Assembly (NCBI GenBank): GCA_910578455.1
Contig: CAJTQA010000044.1
Span: forward strand, 248-29,746
Source: an uncultured Dorea sp.
GTDB taxonomy: Bacteria; Bacillota; Clostridia; Lachnospirales; Lachnospiraceae
Direction of reading: 5' to 3'
Length of the DNA: 29,499 nucleotides
Shown here: positions 1 through 7,633 of the stretch, one piece after another
Numbering within the stretch: the stretch's first letter is position 1
How the letters are laid out: each line of letters opens with the position of its first letter
Made by a program: the position numbers and the translations under genes
Notes under the pieces: model-generated
Seen by the model: the letters and a program-made list of their open reading frames with translations, nothing else
What the model was told of the DNA's origin: nothing
Databases searched by the model: none

Positions 1-32
1 TCCGGAGTGTAAGATTTCTGGTTTTTCGCCAT
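1..32 (-). CDS. IS3-family transposase OrfA, N-terminal stub (runs off window)
   Basis: An ATG on the minus strand at 32-30 is preceded by an AAAGGAG ribosome binding site about 8 nt upstream. It opens a frame reading MAKNQKSYTP before the window ends. That opening resembles the start of OrfA proteins of IS3-type insertion sequences, which bind the element ends through an N-terminal helix-turn-helix. Only about ten residues are visible, so the family call rests on this short motif and on the broken gene beside it. The rest of the element lies outside the window. Confidence 0.45.
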   Translation of the reverse strand, partial: MAKNQKSYTP

Positions 33-105
33 GTTGGACATCTCCTTTGCTTTTCACTTGATAGTATAGGTTGTTCAACTTTTCTTGTCTACACTTATAT
101 ACTAA
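33..105. mobile_element. Probable end of the IS3-type element
   Basis: This AT-rich stretch lies between the transposase start and the point where HNH-nuclease homology begins. IS3 elements usually end in TG...CA. Two CA positions could be the outer tip: 92-93 (after TGTCTA) and 106-107 (after CTAA). The other end is not in the window, so neither the inverted repeat nor the target duplication can be confirmed. Confidence 0.35.
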
Positions 106-501
106 CACCAGTGTTCTTTTGACTGGGATAATTTACACTGGTGCTGTGAGGTCTGCAATACCAGCTATAAAAAAGCAAAATGGGATTTTGACAATCCTAT
201 TTTAGACCCGGCAGGGGATGATATTGAAAAGTACCTGAGGCTGAATTTAACGACAGGAGTGTATGAGGAAATCGGAAAGAACAAGAGAGCGCATACTACT
301 ATTGAACATACAGGAATGAACAGGGACAGTCTTGTGAGAGCAAGGCGGAGATTGATCATCCGCTTTTTGAAAGACTATAAGGCGCATCAAAAATGTGGCA
401 ATGGGAAAGAGTTCTGCGACGACTGGGAAATGCTGAAAGAAAGTATGAATTACCCAAGCCTTTATGATGAATTGATTGCCTTTGTAAGTTCCAGCCAATA
501 A
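106..501 (+). pseudogene. 3' fragment of an HNH endonuclease (TIGR02646/PtuB-like)
   Basis: The frame is open from 106 to the stop at 499-501 without a plausible start near the homologous part. Near its beginning it reads DWDNLHWCCEVCN, an HNH-type W-N-L-x-W-x-C-x2-C-N signature, then a PILDPAGDD segment and an HTTIEHTGMNRDSLVRARRR segment. This order matches the C-terminal half of TIGR02646 HNH nucleases, which include PtuB of Septu and retron Ec78 systems. The N-terminal half is missing at the junction with the insertion sequence. An internal GTG at 259 could start an 80-residue product, but that would lack the nuclease motif. The reading LTPVFF at 102-119 in another frame hints at a further one-base shift in the T run at 117-120. 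Presumed non-functional remnant of a defence gene. Confidence 0.55.
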
Positions 502-550
502 AGACAAAAAAGAGGACGCGGCCAGTTAAGCCGCTCCTCTTTTTTGTCTT
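502..550. terminator. Bidirectional rho-independent terminator
   Basis: A long hairpin with arms AAAAAAGAGGACGCGGC and GCCGCTCCTCTTTTTT, one mismatch and a loop of about 7 nt, has a T tract on both strands. It lies between the HNH fragment (plus) and the end of the ABC permease gene (minus), so it can serve both. Confidence 0.85.
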
Positions 551-568
551 TTGGCTGCTGCAAAATAT

Positions 569-3199
569 TCAGTCCGCTGCCCGCAGCCTTTCAGTGACGC
601 TCTGCCTTTCCAGGTTCTTAAAGCAGATATACGGTATGAGCACCGCAAACCCTAATAGTATCGGCGTGCATATTACTAACGGCAGCACTGTAAAACGGAA
701 GGTGGAAAACCCGGTGCCCTCAGTCATGGCCCGCAGCAGTATGCCGATAAGGGGAAGGCTTAACAGGTAGGAGAGGGTTAAGGTAATCCCGGCATAGTAA
801 ATCCCTTCGAATGTAAGCATCTGCTTTAGCTGCCGCTTTGTCATGCCGACGCTCTGGATAATGGCAAATTCTTTCTTGCGGGAAATGATTGCCGTAACCA
901 TGCTGTTGATAAAGTTTAATATGCCGACTAACGCGATGATGATACTGATGGAGTAGCCGATGACTGCCGACGAGCGGGTCTCGGACTCATACTGCGCCTG
1001 GATGCTTTTGCGGGATGTGATGTTCATGCCCGGAGCGTCAGTCTTCTGGTATTCGCTCAGAATCTGATCCGCCTTTTCGATATTTTCATCGGAAATGTTA
1101 AAGTAGTATTTCCTGGGGCTGCTCTCTGGCCATATGCCTAAAAAATCGTCGGCTGAGAGGATGATCGGCAGGTCAAATGCAGGGCGGATGCCGGCTGTCA
1201 TGGGATACAGAGGGTGCAGTACGGCCATGACGGTAAAGGATTTCCCCTGGATATTTATGGTTTCGCCCACGGAGTAGGTAGGGAGGTTTTCCTGGGGGTC
1301 TGTAGATGGGCCGATGGCCAGGACATAGCCGCCTTTTTCCCATTTTTCTGTGTCAAAGGCTCCGTCAAGGATATAGTTTTCGCTTACAGCGGCATCGAGG
1401 ACGGGGCCGTCTGCTCCGTAGACAGTGTGGGGAGCGTCATTTCCTGCTAAGGCTGCGTCAAAGCCTTCTTTCCATTGGGGGAAAGTAGAATCGTAGGACT
1501 GGAATTCTTCCAGCGCCTCTTTTGTGTAAAAGTTACGGAAATTATCCTTCGCCTGCTGGCTTATGGGCATGGAAATCTCTCTTGAATAGAGCGCTCCGGA
1601 TTTTTCAAGCCCTTTTAAGGAAGAAATCCTATCAAGGAGCGAATCGCTTATAGTCCGGCTTTCCGGATTGTAGCCTCCGATGTAGCTGTTTGTGGCATCG
1701 TCTATCTGGAAGTCGGAGACGGCAAGGTCTGTCAGGTATTTTTCTATGTCAAAGCTTGCGTTTTTTGCATAGAAGAATGTCATCAAAAGCAGACCCAATG
1801 TCAGGGACGCGGTGACTAAGACAGTCCGTTTCGGGCTGCGCCACAGATTTGCCCATGCCATTCTTAAGATAGAGGCTCCGTTTTTCCTGCGCCTGCTCTT
1901 TTTCTTTGTTCCGGCTGGGGCGTCTGTGTATTTTAGCGCCTCCACCGGGGAGACTTTTCCGGCAAGGCGCGCCGGGAGCAGGCAGGAGCTCATCACTGTG
2001 GCCAGGGCAAATACCGCCGAGCCTGCGAATATGAGCGGGTTTACAGAGACGACAGACTCCGTTCCAAGGGCAGGGATGAAAACCGGCACCAGCATAAATC
2101 CCAGTCCGTAGCCCGCTGCCATGCCGAGGGGAATCCCCGCGAGAGATAAAAGCGCCCCCTGTCCGAGAATGACTTTGCGGATTTGCTTTGCGGTCATCCC
2201 AAGTGTCTTTAACTTCCCGTAAAACTGGATGTCTGACGCTACGGATATCTGGAATACGTTGAAGATGACCAGGTACCCCGCTAGGAATACAAGGATCATG
2301 CCGGCGTATACCGACAGATTTTCCGCCAGGATGCTTTTGGCGGTCTCGGAGGAGTATGCCAGATTCGTGTTGAATTCCAGTGAGGAAAGACGGCAGTCTT
2401 CCAGTACCTTTTTCGTCTTTTCTTCAATATGTTCTGTATTTTCAAAGGAAATGCCCATCATCCGCTGGCCGAGGAGCTGTCCCTCCTTAAGCGCGCCGAT
2501 GCCGCCGCACATCCTCAAAGCGTAGTCTTCGCTGACCCATGCCATGCTGGAGTAGGAGGAAAGGTTTCCCTCCCACCATCCGCAGAGGGTGAAGGTGTCG
2601 GAAGTTACCTTTTTCTTTGTAATGTCTTTGCGCCATTTAATAGTTACAGGAGCGCCGATCTCAGGCGTGATGCCCAGCCGTTTTAAAGTGAGGGTATCAA
2701 GCGCAATCTCTGACTCTTTTTCCGGCATAGAGCCTTCCTCGGGAAATGAGAAATCATCTTTTGCGTACTGGTCGCTGGCATAGCGGATTTCCAGCTGGCG
2801 CCCGGTGAGGGATTCGTTTTCTGCCATTCCTAGGACGATGCTTTTCCCGTAGGATTTTACGTCCGGGTGGCCGGCGATTGCCTCAATCTGGGAGTCCGTC
2901 AGGCTCTTGCATGTGGAGTGGGCGGTAGTGCCGGACTGGTGTAAATACATCTGGATCATGTTCTTTCCCATGCTCTGGGCAAGGGTGAAGAGAGTAGTGA
3001 ACATCATGGTGGTCATGATGATGGCAAGGATGGCTGCCAGATTGCGGCCTTTGTTTTTCTTTAAGCTGCGTACCGTCAGTGTCTTTACGGCGGAAGAGTG
3101 TGGCGGCCTGCCACTTCGTTTCTGCGCGTTTTGGCTGTTTTGGCTCTGCGTGTTGTCTCTGCTTTTCATCTGTGCCTGCTTTGAATTCTGTGCTGTCAT
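569..3199 (-). CDS. ABC transporter permease, FtsX/MacB type, two FtsX domains
   Basis: This 876-residue membrane protein has a Gln/Ser-rich cytoplasmic N-terminus (about 1-50), a membrane helix near 55-75, a large extracellular region to about 290, and three helices between about 290 and 415. A second unit follows, with a helix near 460, another large extracellular region, and three helices near 730-870. The duplicated one-plus-three pattern and the KTLGMTAKQIR and QSVGMTKRQL loops after the helices are typical of FtsX-domain permeases. It pairs with the ATPase gene upstream (14-nt gap, AAAGGAGG site before the ATG). Permeases of this shape in Firmicutes export antimicrobial peptides or lipids, or act as sensors; the substrate cannot be read here. 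A LytTR two-component system lies 1.2 kb upstream on the same strand. Confidence 0.88.
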   Translation of the reverse strand: MTAQNSKQAQMKSRDNTQSQNSQNAQKRSGRPPHSSAVKTLTVRSLKKNKGRNLAAILAIIMTTMMFTTLFTLAQSMGKNMIQMYLHQSGTTAHSTCKSLTDSQIEAIAGHPDVKSYGKSIVLGMAENESLTGRQLEIRYASDQYAKDDFSFPEEGSMPEKESEIALDTLTLKRLGITPEIGAPVTIKWRKDITKKKVTSDTFTLCGWWEGNLSSYSSMAWVSEDYALRMCGGIGALKEGQLLGQRMMGISFENTEHIEEKTKKVLEDCRLSSLEFNTNLAYSSETAKSILAENLSVYAGMILVFLAGYLVIFNVFQISVASDIQFYGKLKTLGMTAKQIRKVILGQGALLSLAGIPLGMAAGYGLGFMLVPVFIPALGTESVVSVNPLIFAGSAVFALATVMSSCLLPARLAGKVSPVEALKYTDAPAGTKKKSRRRKNGASILRMAWANLWRSPKRTVLVTASLTLGLLLMTFFYAKNASFDIEKYLTDLAVSDFQIDDATNSYIGGYNPESRTISDSLLDRISSLKGLEKSGALYSREISMPISQQAKDNFRNFYTKEALEEFQSYDSTFPQWKEGFDAALAGNDAPHTVYGADGPVLDAAVSENYILDGAFDTEKWEKGGYVLAIGPSTDPQENLPTYSVGETINIQGKSFTVMAVLHPLYPMTAGIRPAFDLPIILSADDFLGIWPESSPRKYYFNISDENIEKADQILSEYQKTDAPGMNITSRKSIQAQYESETRSSAVIGYSISIIIALVGILNFINSMVTAIISRKKEFAIIQSVGMTKRQLKQMLTFEGIYYAGITLTLSYLLSLPLIGILLRAMTEGTGFSTFRFTVLPLVICTPILLGFAVLIPYICFKNLERQSVTERLRAAD

Positions 3200-3213
3200 C
3201 TTTTTTGCCTCCT

Positions 3214-3879
3214 TTATTCGTATACCCGTCCGTCTTCGATGCGGATGCGGCGGTGGGCCTGGGCGGCGATTTCCGGATTGTGGGTGATCATGACGATGGT
3301 CTGGTCAAATTCCCGGCTGGTGAGCTTTAAAAGTTCGATAACTTCGTCGCTTGTCTTGCTGTCCAGGTTGCCGGTGGGCTCATCCGCCAGGATGATGGAC
3401 GGCTTTCCGGCAAGCGCCCTGGCGATGGCGACCCTCTGCTGCTGTCCGCCGGAGAGGGTGTTCGGCATGTTGTAGAGCTTTCTTTCAAGCCCCAGGAGTG
3501 ACAGGATGCGCTGGATGAACATCTCATCGGGCGTTTTGCCGTCAAGCTGAATGGGCAGGGTGATGTTTTCATATACGTTTAAAATGGGAACCAGATTGTA
3601 ATTCTGGAAGATGAATCCGATGTGGCGGCGGCGGAAGACGGTCAAGTCCTCATCGCTTAATTTGGCCAGATTGAATTTGTCAATCTTTACGCTGCCGGAT
3701 GTGGGGCGGTCAAGGCCGCCGAGCATGTTGAGGAGAGTGGATTTGCCGCTGCCGGAAGTGCCGATGATGGCGGTGAACTCACCGCGCTCGACGGAGATAT
3801 TTACATCGTCAAGCGCTTTTACGATGTTTGGCTCTGTTCCGTATTGTTTCGTCAGGTTTTTTGTGCTTAAGATACTCAT
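3214..3879 (-). CDS. ABC transporter ATP-binding protein (LolD/MacB/BceA type)
   Basis: This 221-residue ATPase powers the FtsX permease encoded directly downstream. It has a Walker A motif GTSGSGKST, the signature LSGGQQQRVAIARAL, a Walker B segment IILADEPTGNLD and an H-loop in MITHNPE. Length and motifs match the MacB/LolD/BceA subgroup that works with FtsX permeases. The start has an AGAGGA site about 8 nt upstream. A TATACT at 3920-3915 on the minus strand could be a -10 element, but no good -35 was found. The gene is separated from the AgrC/LytTR pair by an inverted broken gene, so common control is possible but not shown. Confidence 0.9.
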   Translation of the reverse strand: MSILSTKNLTKQYGTEPNIVKALDDVNISVERGEFTAIIGTSGSGKSTLLNMLGGLDRPTSGSVKIDKFNLAKLSDEDLTVFRRRHIGFIFQNYNLVPILNVYENITLPIQLDGKTPDEMFIQRILSLLGLERKLYNMPNTLSGGQQQRVAIARALAGKPSIILADEPTGNLDSKTSDEVIELLKLTSREFDQTIVMITHNPEIAAQAHRRIRIEDGRVYE

Positions 3880-4056
3880 GTCAAATTCCTCTTTTCTTGT
3901 TTGTCTTGCTTTGCAGTATAGAGGAAATGCAGAAATTTGCCATATAAAATGCGTAAACTAATATTTACAGTGATTATTTTAATATGTGGAGAGTTGTTTT
4001 TTTCAGTGGGGAAAGATATAATATAGCCAATATCTGTTGCGGGAGGGAGTGATTGT

Positions 4057-5059
4057 ATGGCGAGAACGGTAGGAATCGGGCATCAGGATTTTGAAAAGCT
4101 GCGGACAAGGAATCTTTTTTATGTAGATAAGACTTCATTTATTAAAGAGTGGTGGGAAAATGATGATGATGTGACATTGATCGCCCGCCCCAGAAGATTC
4201 GGGAAGACTCTGAACATGAGCATTTTCTGATCTGAATAATCTGAAAGTAATAACGACTACATCGGAAGAATACGCAGAGAGCTTTGGCTTTACAGAAAAG
4301 GAAGTTTTTGATGCGCTGGACGAGATGGGGATGACAGAAAACCGGGGGAGGGTAAAGAGATGGTACGATGGCTTTACATTTGGCAGCAAAACGGACATTT
4401 ACAATCCATGGTCCATCATTAACTACCTTGATACAGGAAAGTTTCGTCCCTATTGGGCAAATACCAGCTCAAACAGCCTGGTGGGGAAATTAATCCGGGA
4501 GGGAACGAAGAATGTAAAGCTGTCTTTAGAAAGACTTCTCTCTGGGGAATCTGTGGTCACGCCTGTAGATGAGCAGATTGTATATCAAACGCTGGATGCC
4601 GACGAGGCGGCAGTCTGGAGCCTTCTGCTTGCCAGCGGGTATCTGAAAGTCATTCATTTTGAGGAGCATGAGGCAGCAGGAACATTCAGTTATTTTGACG
4701 CAGGGAGAAAACCGTCAAAGAACAGTGAGCCTGAAAGATTCTACCATGGTTTTGTGCTGGGGCTTATTGTAGAGCTGTCAAGCCGCTATGCGATTACTTC
4801 TAACCGGGAGAGCGGATTCGGAAGATATGATGTGATGCTTGAGCCGAAAATGCAGGGCGACGATGCAATAATTATGGAATTTAAGGTGCAGGATGCCGCG
4901 GATGGCGAGAAAGCACTGGATGATACAGTGAAAGCAGCGCTCAGGCAGATCGAGGAGAAGAATTACGAGGCGGTTCTGACCGCAAAAGGAATCGCCGGCC
5001 AGCGTATACGCAAGCTCGGCTTTGCCTTTTGCGGCAAGGAAGTGCTGATTGGGAGTTAA
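4057..5059 (+). pseudogene. Broken AAA-ATPase-like / PD-(D/E)XK nuclease gene
   Basis: The gene starts at ATG 4057 after a GGGAGGGAG site. The first 57 codons carry FEKLRTRNLFYVDKT and the Walker A-like RPRRFGKT of the AAA-ATPase-like family (PF09820), then stop at 4228-4230. The other frame resumes at 4229 with DLNNLKV and runs to 5059 through KRWYDGFTFG, YNPWSIINYL and a C-terminal PD-(D/E)XK domain (PF08011 type) with YDVML and MEFKVQ. About 200 residues normally found between Walker A and DLNNLKV, including Walker B, are absent. The copy therefore combines an internal deletion with a frameshift. A 244-residue C-terminal part could still be made from ATG 4325. These genes are common and often decayed in Clostridia and Bacteroidetes; their role is not established. 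Confidence 0.8.
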
Positions 5060-5070
5060 GGGCGGGCAGG

Positions 5071-6360
5071 TCAGGGTACCGGTATCATGATCTTCAGCGC
5101 AAACCGCCCGTCCTTCTGCCTTGGGATGCACTCCCCGTCATATTTTGCCACGGCGTTTTTGATGTTTGGCAGGCCGAAACCATGGAGGAAAGTGTCTTCT
5201 TTGCTTGTGTTCTTTATGGAAAGTGCATCGGGTGGCGTGTTGTTCTCCACGGTGATTACAAGCATATCATGGATGCGGGATGCTTTTGCGGTGATGAGAC
5301 GCAAGTCTTCCGGCAGCTTTTCGCTTGCCTCAATGGCGTTGTCCAGAGCATTTCCGAAGATGGCGCTGATATCTAAGGGTTCTAAAAATGAACCGTCTTT
5401 AAAATGGATGACGGCGCTGAAGTCAATCTTCTTTTCTTTTGCCGCCTGTGCTTTATCACGGATGATGATGTCAAGGAATTCATTCCCGGTATGATAGTAA
5501 GTCTCGTACACTTCAATCTGGCTTTTCAGCGTCTGGATGGACGTTTCAACTTCCTCCGGGCGGGCGGACTGGGCCTCGAGCACCAGGAGGTGGTTTTTCA
5601 TGTCGTGGTAGATGCTGCGTATCCGCCTCTCGTCATCGACCTTCTCCTGATAATAGGAAAGTTTGTTTTCCAAAGTCCGGGCTCGGTAGGCAGTCTGCAG
5701 CGAGTCGCTTATGTACGCGGCAAGATACAAGGCCCCAAAACTTGAAAAGATGGAGGCGGCGCAGATGGGGTATACGATTACCGCATTTTCCGGCAGAAAG
5801 TAGATGATGGTGAAGATTGCCACAAAGGGCGCCAGCATAAGGGTATCTACGATGATCCACATGCGTTTTGTAAGGCTCTGGGAGATGCGTGTCAGATACT
5901 TTTTCATAAAAATCCATACGGCAATCCAGAACAGGAGCCTAAGGAACAGAGAGCAGGTATGGAAAGCGGTACTCAATAGCCACATCCGGTCTGTCCATCC
6001 TCCCGAATCTAGATTCGGCGCGCCGGTGCTCCAGAAAAAGAGCCGGCAGCCGATGTCCTGCATCAGGTAATTGACGGCAATAAGGGATGGGCAGAAGACA
6101 AGGAGCGCCGTCAGCTTTTGGAGAGGCCGCCCCCGGTGGAGCAGGGCAATATAAATGGCGAACCCGAGGAGAGCTCCCAAGAGGTTCGCAAGGTCATTGG
6201 AGTAGATGGTTACATCGGCCAGAGGAAGGAGGATGAAAAGAGCCAAAATCTTTAATCCTTTTGTTTCCCTCAGGGGCAGGAAGGTTTTAAGGATTACAAA
6301 GAATACAAAACCGTAGGCGCAGGCCAGAAGGAATGTAATGGTATCAAGAAAGCGTATCAT
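5071..6360 (-). CDS. AgrC-like sensor histidine kinase (GHKL ATPase)
   Basis: This 429-residue kinase has roughly six or seven membrane helices in residues 1-220, a short coiled linker, then an H-box with HDMKNHLLVLEAQ. The ATPase domain shows an N-box in FGNALDNAIEASEKL and a G-box in HGFGLPNIKNAV. This is the AgrC/ComD layout, in which the membrane domain senses a peptide or other signal and phosphorylates a LytTR regulator. Its ATG overlaps the stop of the regulator gene by 4 nt (ATGA), so the two are translationally coupled. No small precursor-peptide gene or AgrB-like protease was found nearby, so the signal is unknown. The 3' end lies 11 nt from the convergent pseudogene. Confidence 0.88.
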   Translation of the reverse strand: MIRFLDTITFLLACAYGFVFFVILKTFLPLRETKGLKILALFILLPLADVTIYSNDLANLLGALLGFAIYIALLHRGRPLQKLTALLVFCPSLIAVNYLMQDIGCRLFFWSTGAPNLDSGGWTDRMWLLSTAFHTCSLFLRLLFWIAVWIFMKKYLTRISQSLTKRMWIIVDTLMLAPFVAIFTIIYFLPENAVIVYPICAASIFSSFGALYLAAYISDSLQTAYRARTLENKLSYYQEKVDDERRIRSIYHDMKNHLLVLEAQSARPEEVETSIQTLKSQIEVYETYYHTGNEFLDIIIRDKAQAAKEKKIDFSAVIHFKDGSFLEPLDISAIFGNALDNAIEASEKLPEDLRLITAKASRIHDMLVITVENNTPPDALSIKNTSKEDTFLHGFGLPNIKNAVAKYDGECIPRQKDGRFALKIMIPVP

Positions 6361-7067
6361 AGTCTGTCACCCCAGTATTCCGTAAGTTCTTCCATGAATT
6401 CTTTTCGCCGTGGCTGGCTGATGGGAAGGGTCTCTCCCGTGATCAGGGCAATCTCCAGTTTTTTTACATTTTTTACATAGGAAAGATTGACAAGATAAGC
6501 ATTGTGGCACCGGGAGAACCCGTGGGCCTGCAAATTTTGGGCGATTTCTTTCATGGTCTTGTAGCAGATGATATTTTCCTGTTCGGTGTGAAACAGGAGG
6601 TTTCGGTTAAAAGTCTCCACATAGCGGAGGCTCTTTAGCATGATCTTGTATTTCCCGGAATCGTTGGAGACGACGACGGAAGGGCTGTCTTCTATCCTGC
6701 GCTTTGCGATGAACTTGTCAAGCTCTGCCTTGAGACGGACGTACTTAAGGGGCTTGATGATGTAATTGACCGCCTGGTATTTGTACCCTTCTAGGCCGTA
6801 CTGGGTGAGGGTGGTGAGGAAGATGATGCCTACGGATTCGCTCATCTGCCGGATCCGTTCTGCCGCATGCAGGCCGTCCACCAGCCGCATCTGGATGTCC
6901 AGAAAGATAAGGTCGGTGGACGGGTCGTATTTTTCGATAAGCTCTAAGCCGTCATAGTAAACGGTCGTCTTAATATCCTGGCTGGTTTCCAGGGTGTATT
7001 GTCTGATCAGTTCTGTCAGATGACGGATGAAATCCGGCTCATCGTCGCAGATTGCAATATGTATCAT
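6357..7067 (-). CDS. LytTR-family response regulator (AgrA/VirR-like)
   Basis: This 236-residue regulator has a receiver domain with the acidic pocket CDDEPD, phospho-acceptor Asp57 in LIFLDIQM, and Lys in the IIKPLKY segment. A LytTR DNA-binding domain occupies about residues 135-230 (YVETFNRNLL, FSRCHNAYLVNLSYV, LPISQPRRKEF). It is the first gene of a two-gene unit with the AgrC-like kinase. Likely targets are its own promoter and the FtsX-type exporter 2.5 kb downstream, by analogy with other LytTR systems; no convincing binding-site pair was found at the exporter. Confidence 0.9.
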   Translation of the reverse strand: MIHIAICDDEPDFIRHLTELIRQYTLETSQDIKTTVYYDGLELIEKYDPSTDLIFLDIQMRLVDGLHAAERIRQMSESVGIIFLTTLTQYGLEGYKYQAVNYIIKPLKYVRLKAELDKFIAKRRIEDSPSVVVSNDSGKYKIMLKSLRYVETFNRNLLFHTEQENIICYKTMKEIAQNLQAHGFSRCHNAYLVNLSYVKNVKKLEIALITGETLPISQPRRKEFMEELTEYWGDRL

Positions 7068-7111
7068 AAGCGTGTTTTCCTTTTATGTAAGATTTTTGTA
7101 CATTGACTGTC

Positions 7112-7140
7112 ATTATAACGCTTTTTTTCCCGATATGCAA
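7112..7140 (-). promoter_or_regulatory. SigA-type promoter of the LytTR/kinase operon
   Basis: Read on the minus strand, TTGCAT (7140-7135) and TATAAT (7117-7112) are separated by 17 nt and lie 45 nt upstream of the regulator ATG. Confidence 0.7.
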
Positions 7141-7205
7141 ATACAGCTCCACCGGTTGTATTTAAGGCAGGCGGTTTTGAGTTTTCTCGATTTATAAAAA
7201 AACCC

Positions 7206-7234
7206 TTGCAATATACCTATAGTGGGTATATAAT
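7206..7234 (+). promoter_or_regulatory. SigA-type promoter of csoR-copA
   Basis: TTGCAA (7206-7211) and a perfect TATAAT (7229-7234) are separated by exactly 17 nt, about 40 nt before the csoR start. The spacer is filled by the dyad described in the next entry. Confidence 0.85.
7212..7230 (+). promoter_or_regulatory. Probable CsoR operator inside the promoter spacer
   Basis: TATACCTATAGTGGGTATA is an interrupted dyad: TATACC and GGGTATA face each other. Known CsoR operators have the same T-A-C-C / G-G-G-T-A half-site character. It spans the region between -35 and -10, so bound CsoR would block RNA polymerase. Copper binding would then release it, giving autoregulated copper induction. Confidence 0.75.
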
Positions 7235-7275
7235 AACCTTATAATCTAATAATAAGGGAAGGAGCAGGTGATTTG

Positions 7276-7599
7276 ATGGAAGACATTAATAAAACGGAAG
7301 ATTTGAAAGAGTGCAGCAGCGGTAAGACAAAGGAACGCACAGAGAAGGAATACAGGGATTTGATTAACCGGCTGAGCAGGATTGAGGGGCAGGTGCGGGG
7401 CGTAAAGCGTATGGTTGAGCAGGACGTTTACTGTACGGATATTTTAGTTCAGGTTTCGGCAATCAATGCGGCGCTTAACAGTTTTAATAAAGTGCTGCTT
7501 ACAGAGCATCTGCGTACCTGCGTTGCGGAGGATATCCGGGCAGGGAAGGAAGAGACCATTGACGAGCTGGTAGCGGCTTTGCAGAAACTTATGAAATAG
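7276..7599 (+). CDS. csoR: CsoR-type copper-sensing transcriptional repressor
   Basis: This 107-residue protein has the RLSRIEGQVRGVKRMVE helix that defines the CsoR/RcnR family. With the ATG at 7276, the copper ligands fall at Cys53, His78 and Cys82. The spacing of 25 and 4 residues equals Cys36-His61-Cys65 of the M. tuberculosis protein, so a true Cu(I) sensor is likely rather than a persulfide or nickel sensor. A TTG at 7273 is an alternative start 8 nt after AAGGAG. copA follows within 35 nt. Cys13 in the N-terminal extension is not part of the known site. Confidence 0.92.
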   Translation: MEDINKTEDLKECSSGKTKERTEKEYRDLINRLSRIEGQVRGVKRMVEQDVYCTDILVQVSAINAALNSFNKVLLTEHLRTCVAEDIRAGKEETIDELVAALQKLMK

Positions 7600-7633
7600 A
7601 TATTATGATAAATAAACAGAGGTGGACAGATAT

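Noticed and set aside
3961..4011. Possible LytTR binding sites (ACAGTGATT and TCAGTGGGG) upstream of the ABC exporter
   Set aside because: Each has mismatches in the central GTT and their start-to-start distance (36 bp) does not fit the usual 21-23 bp.
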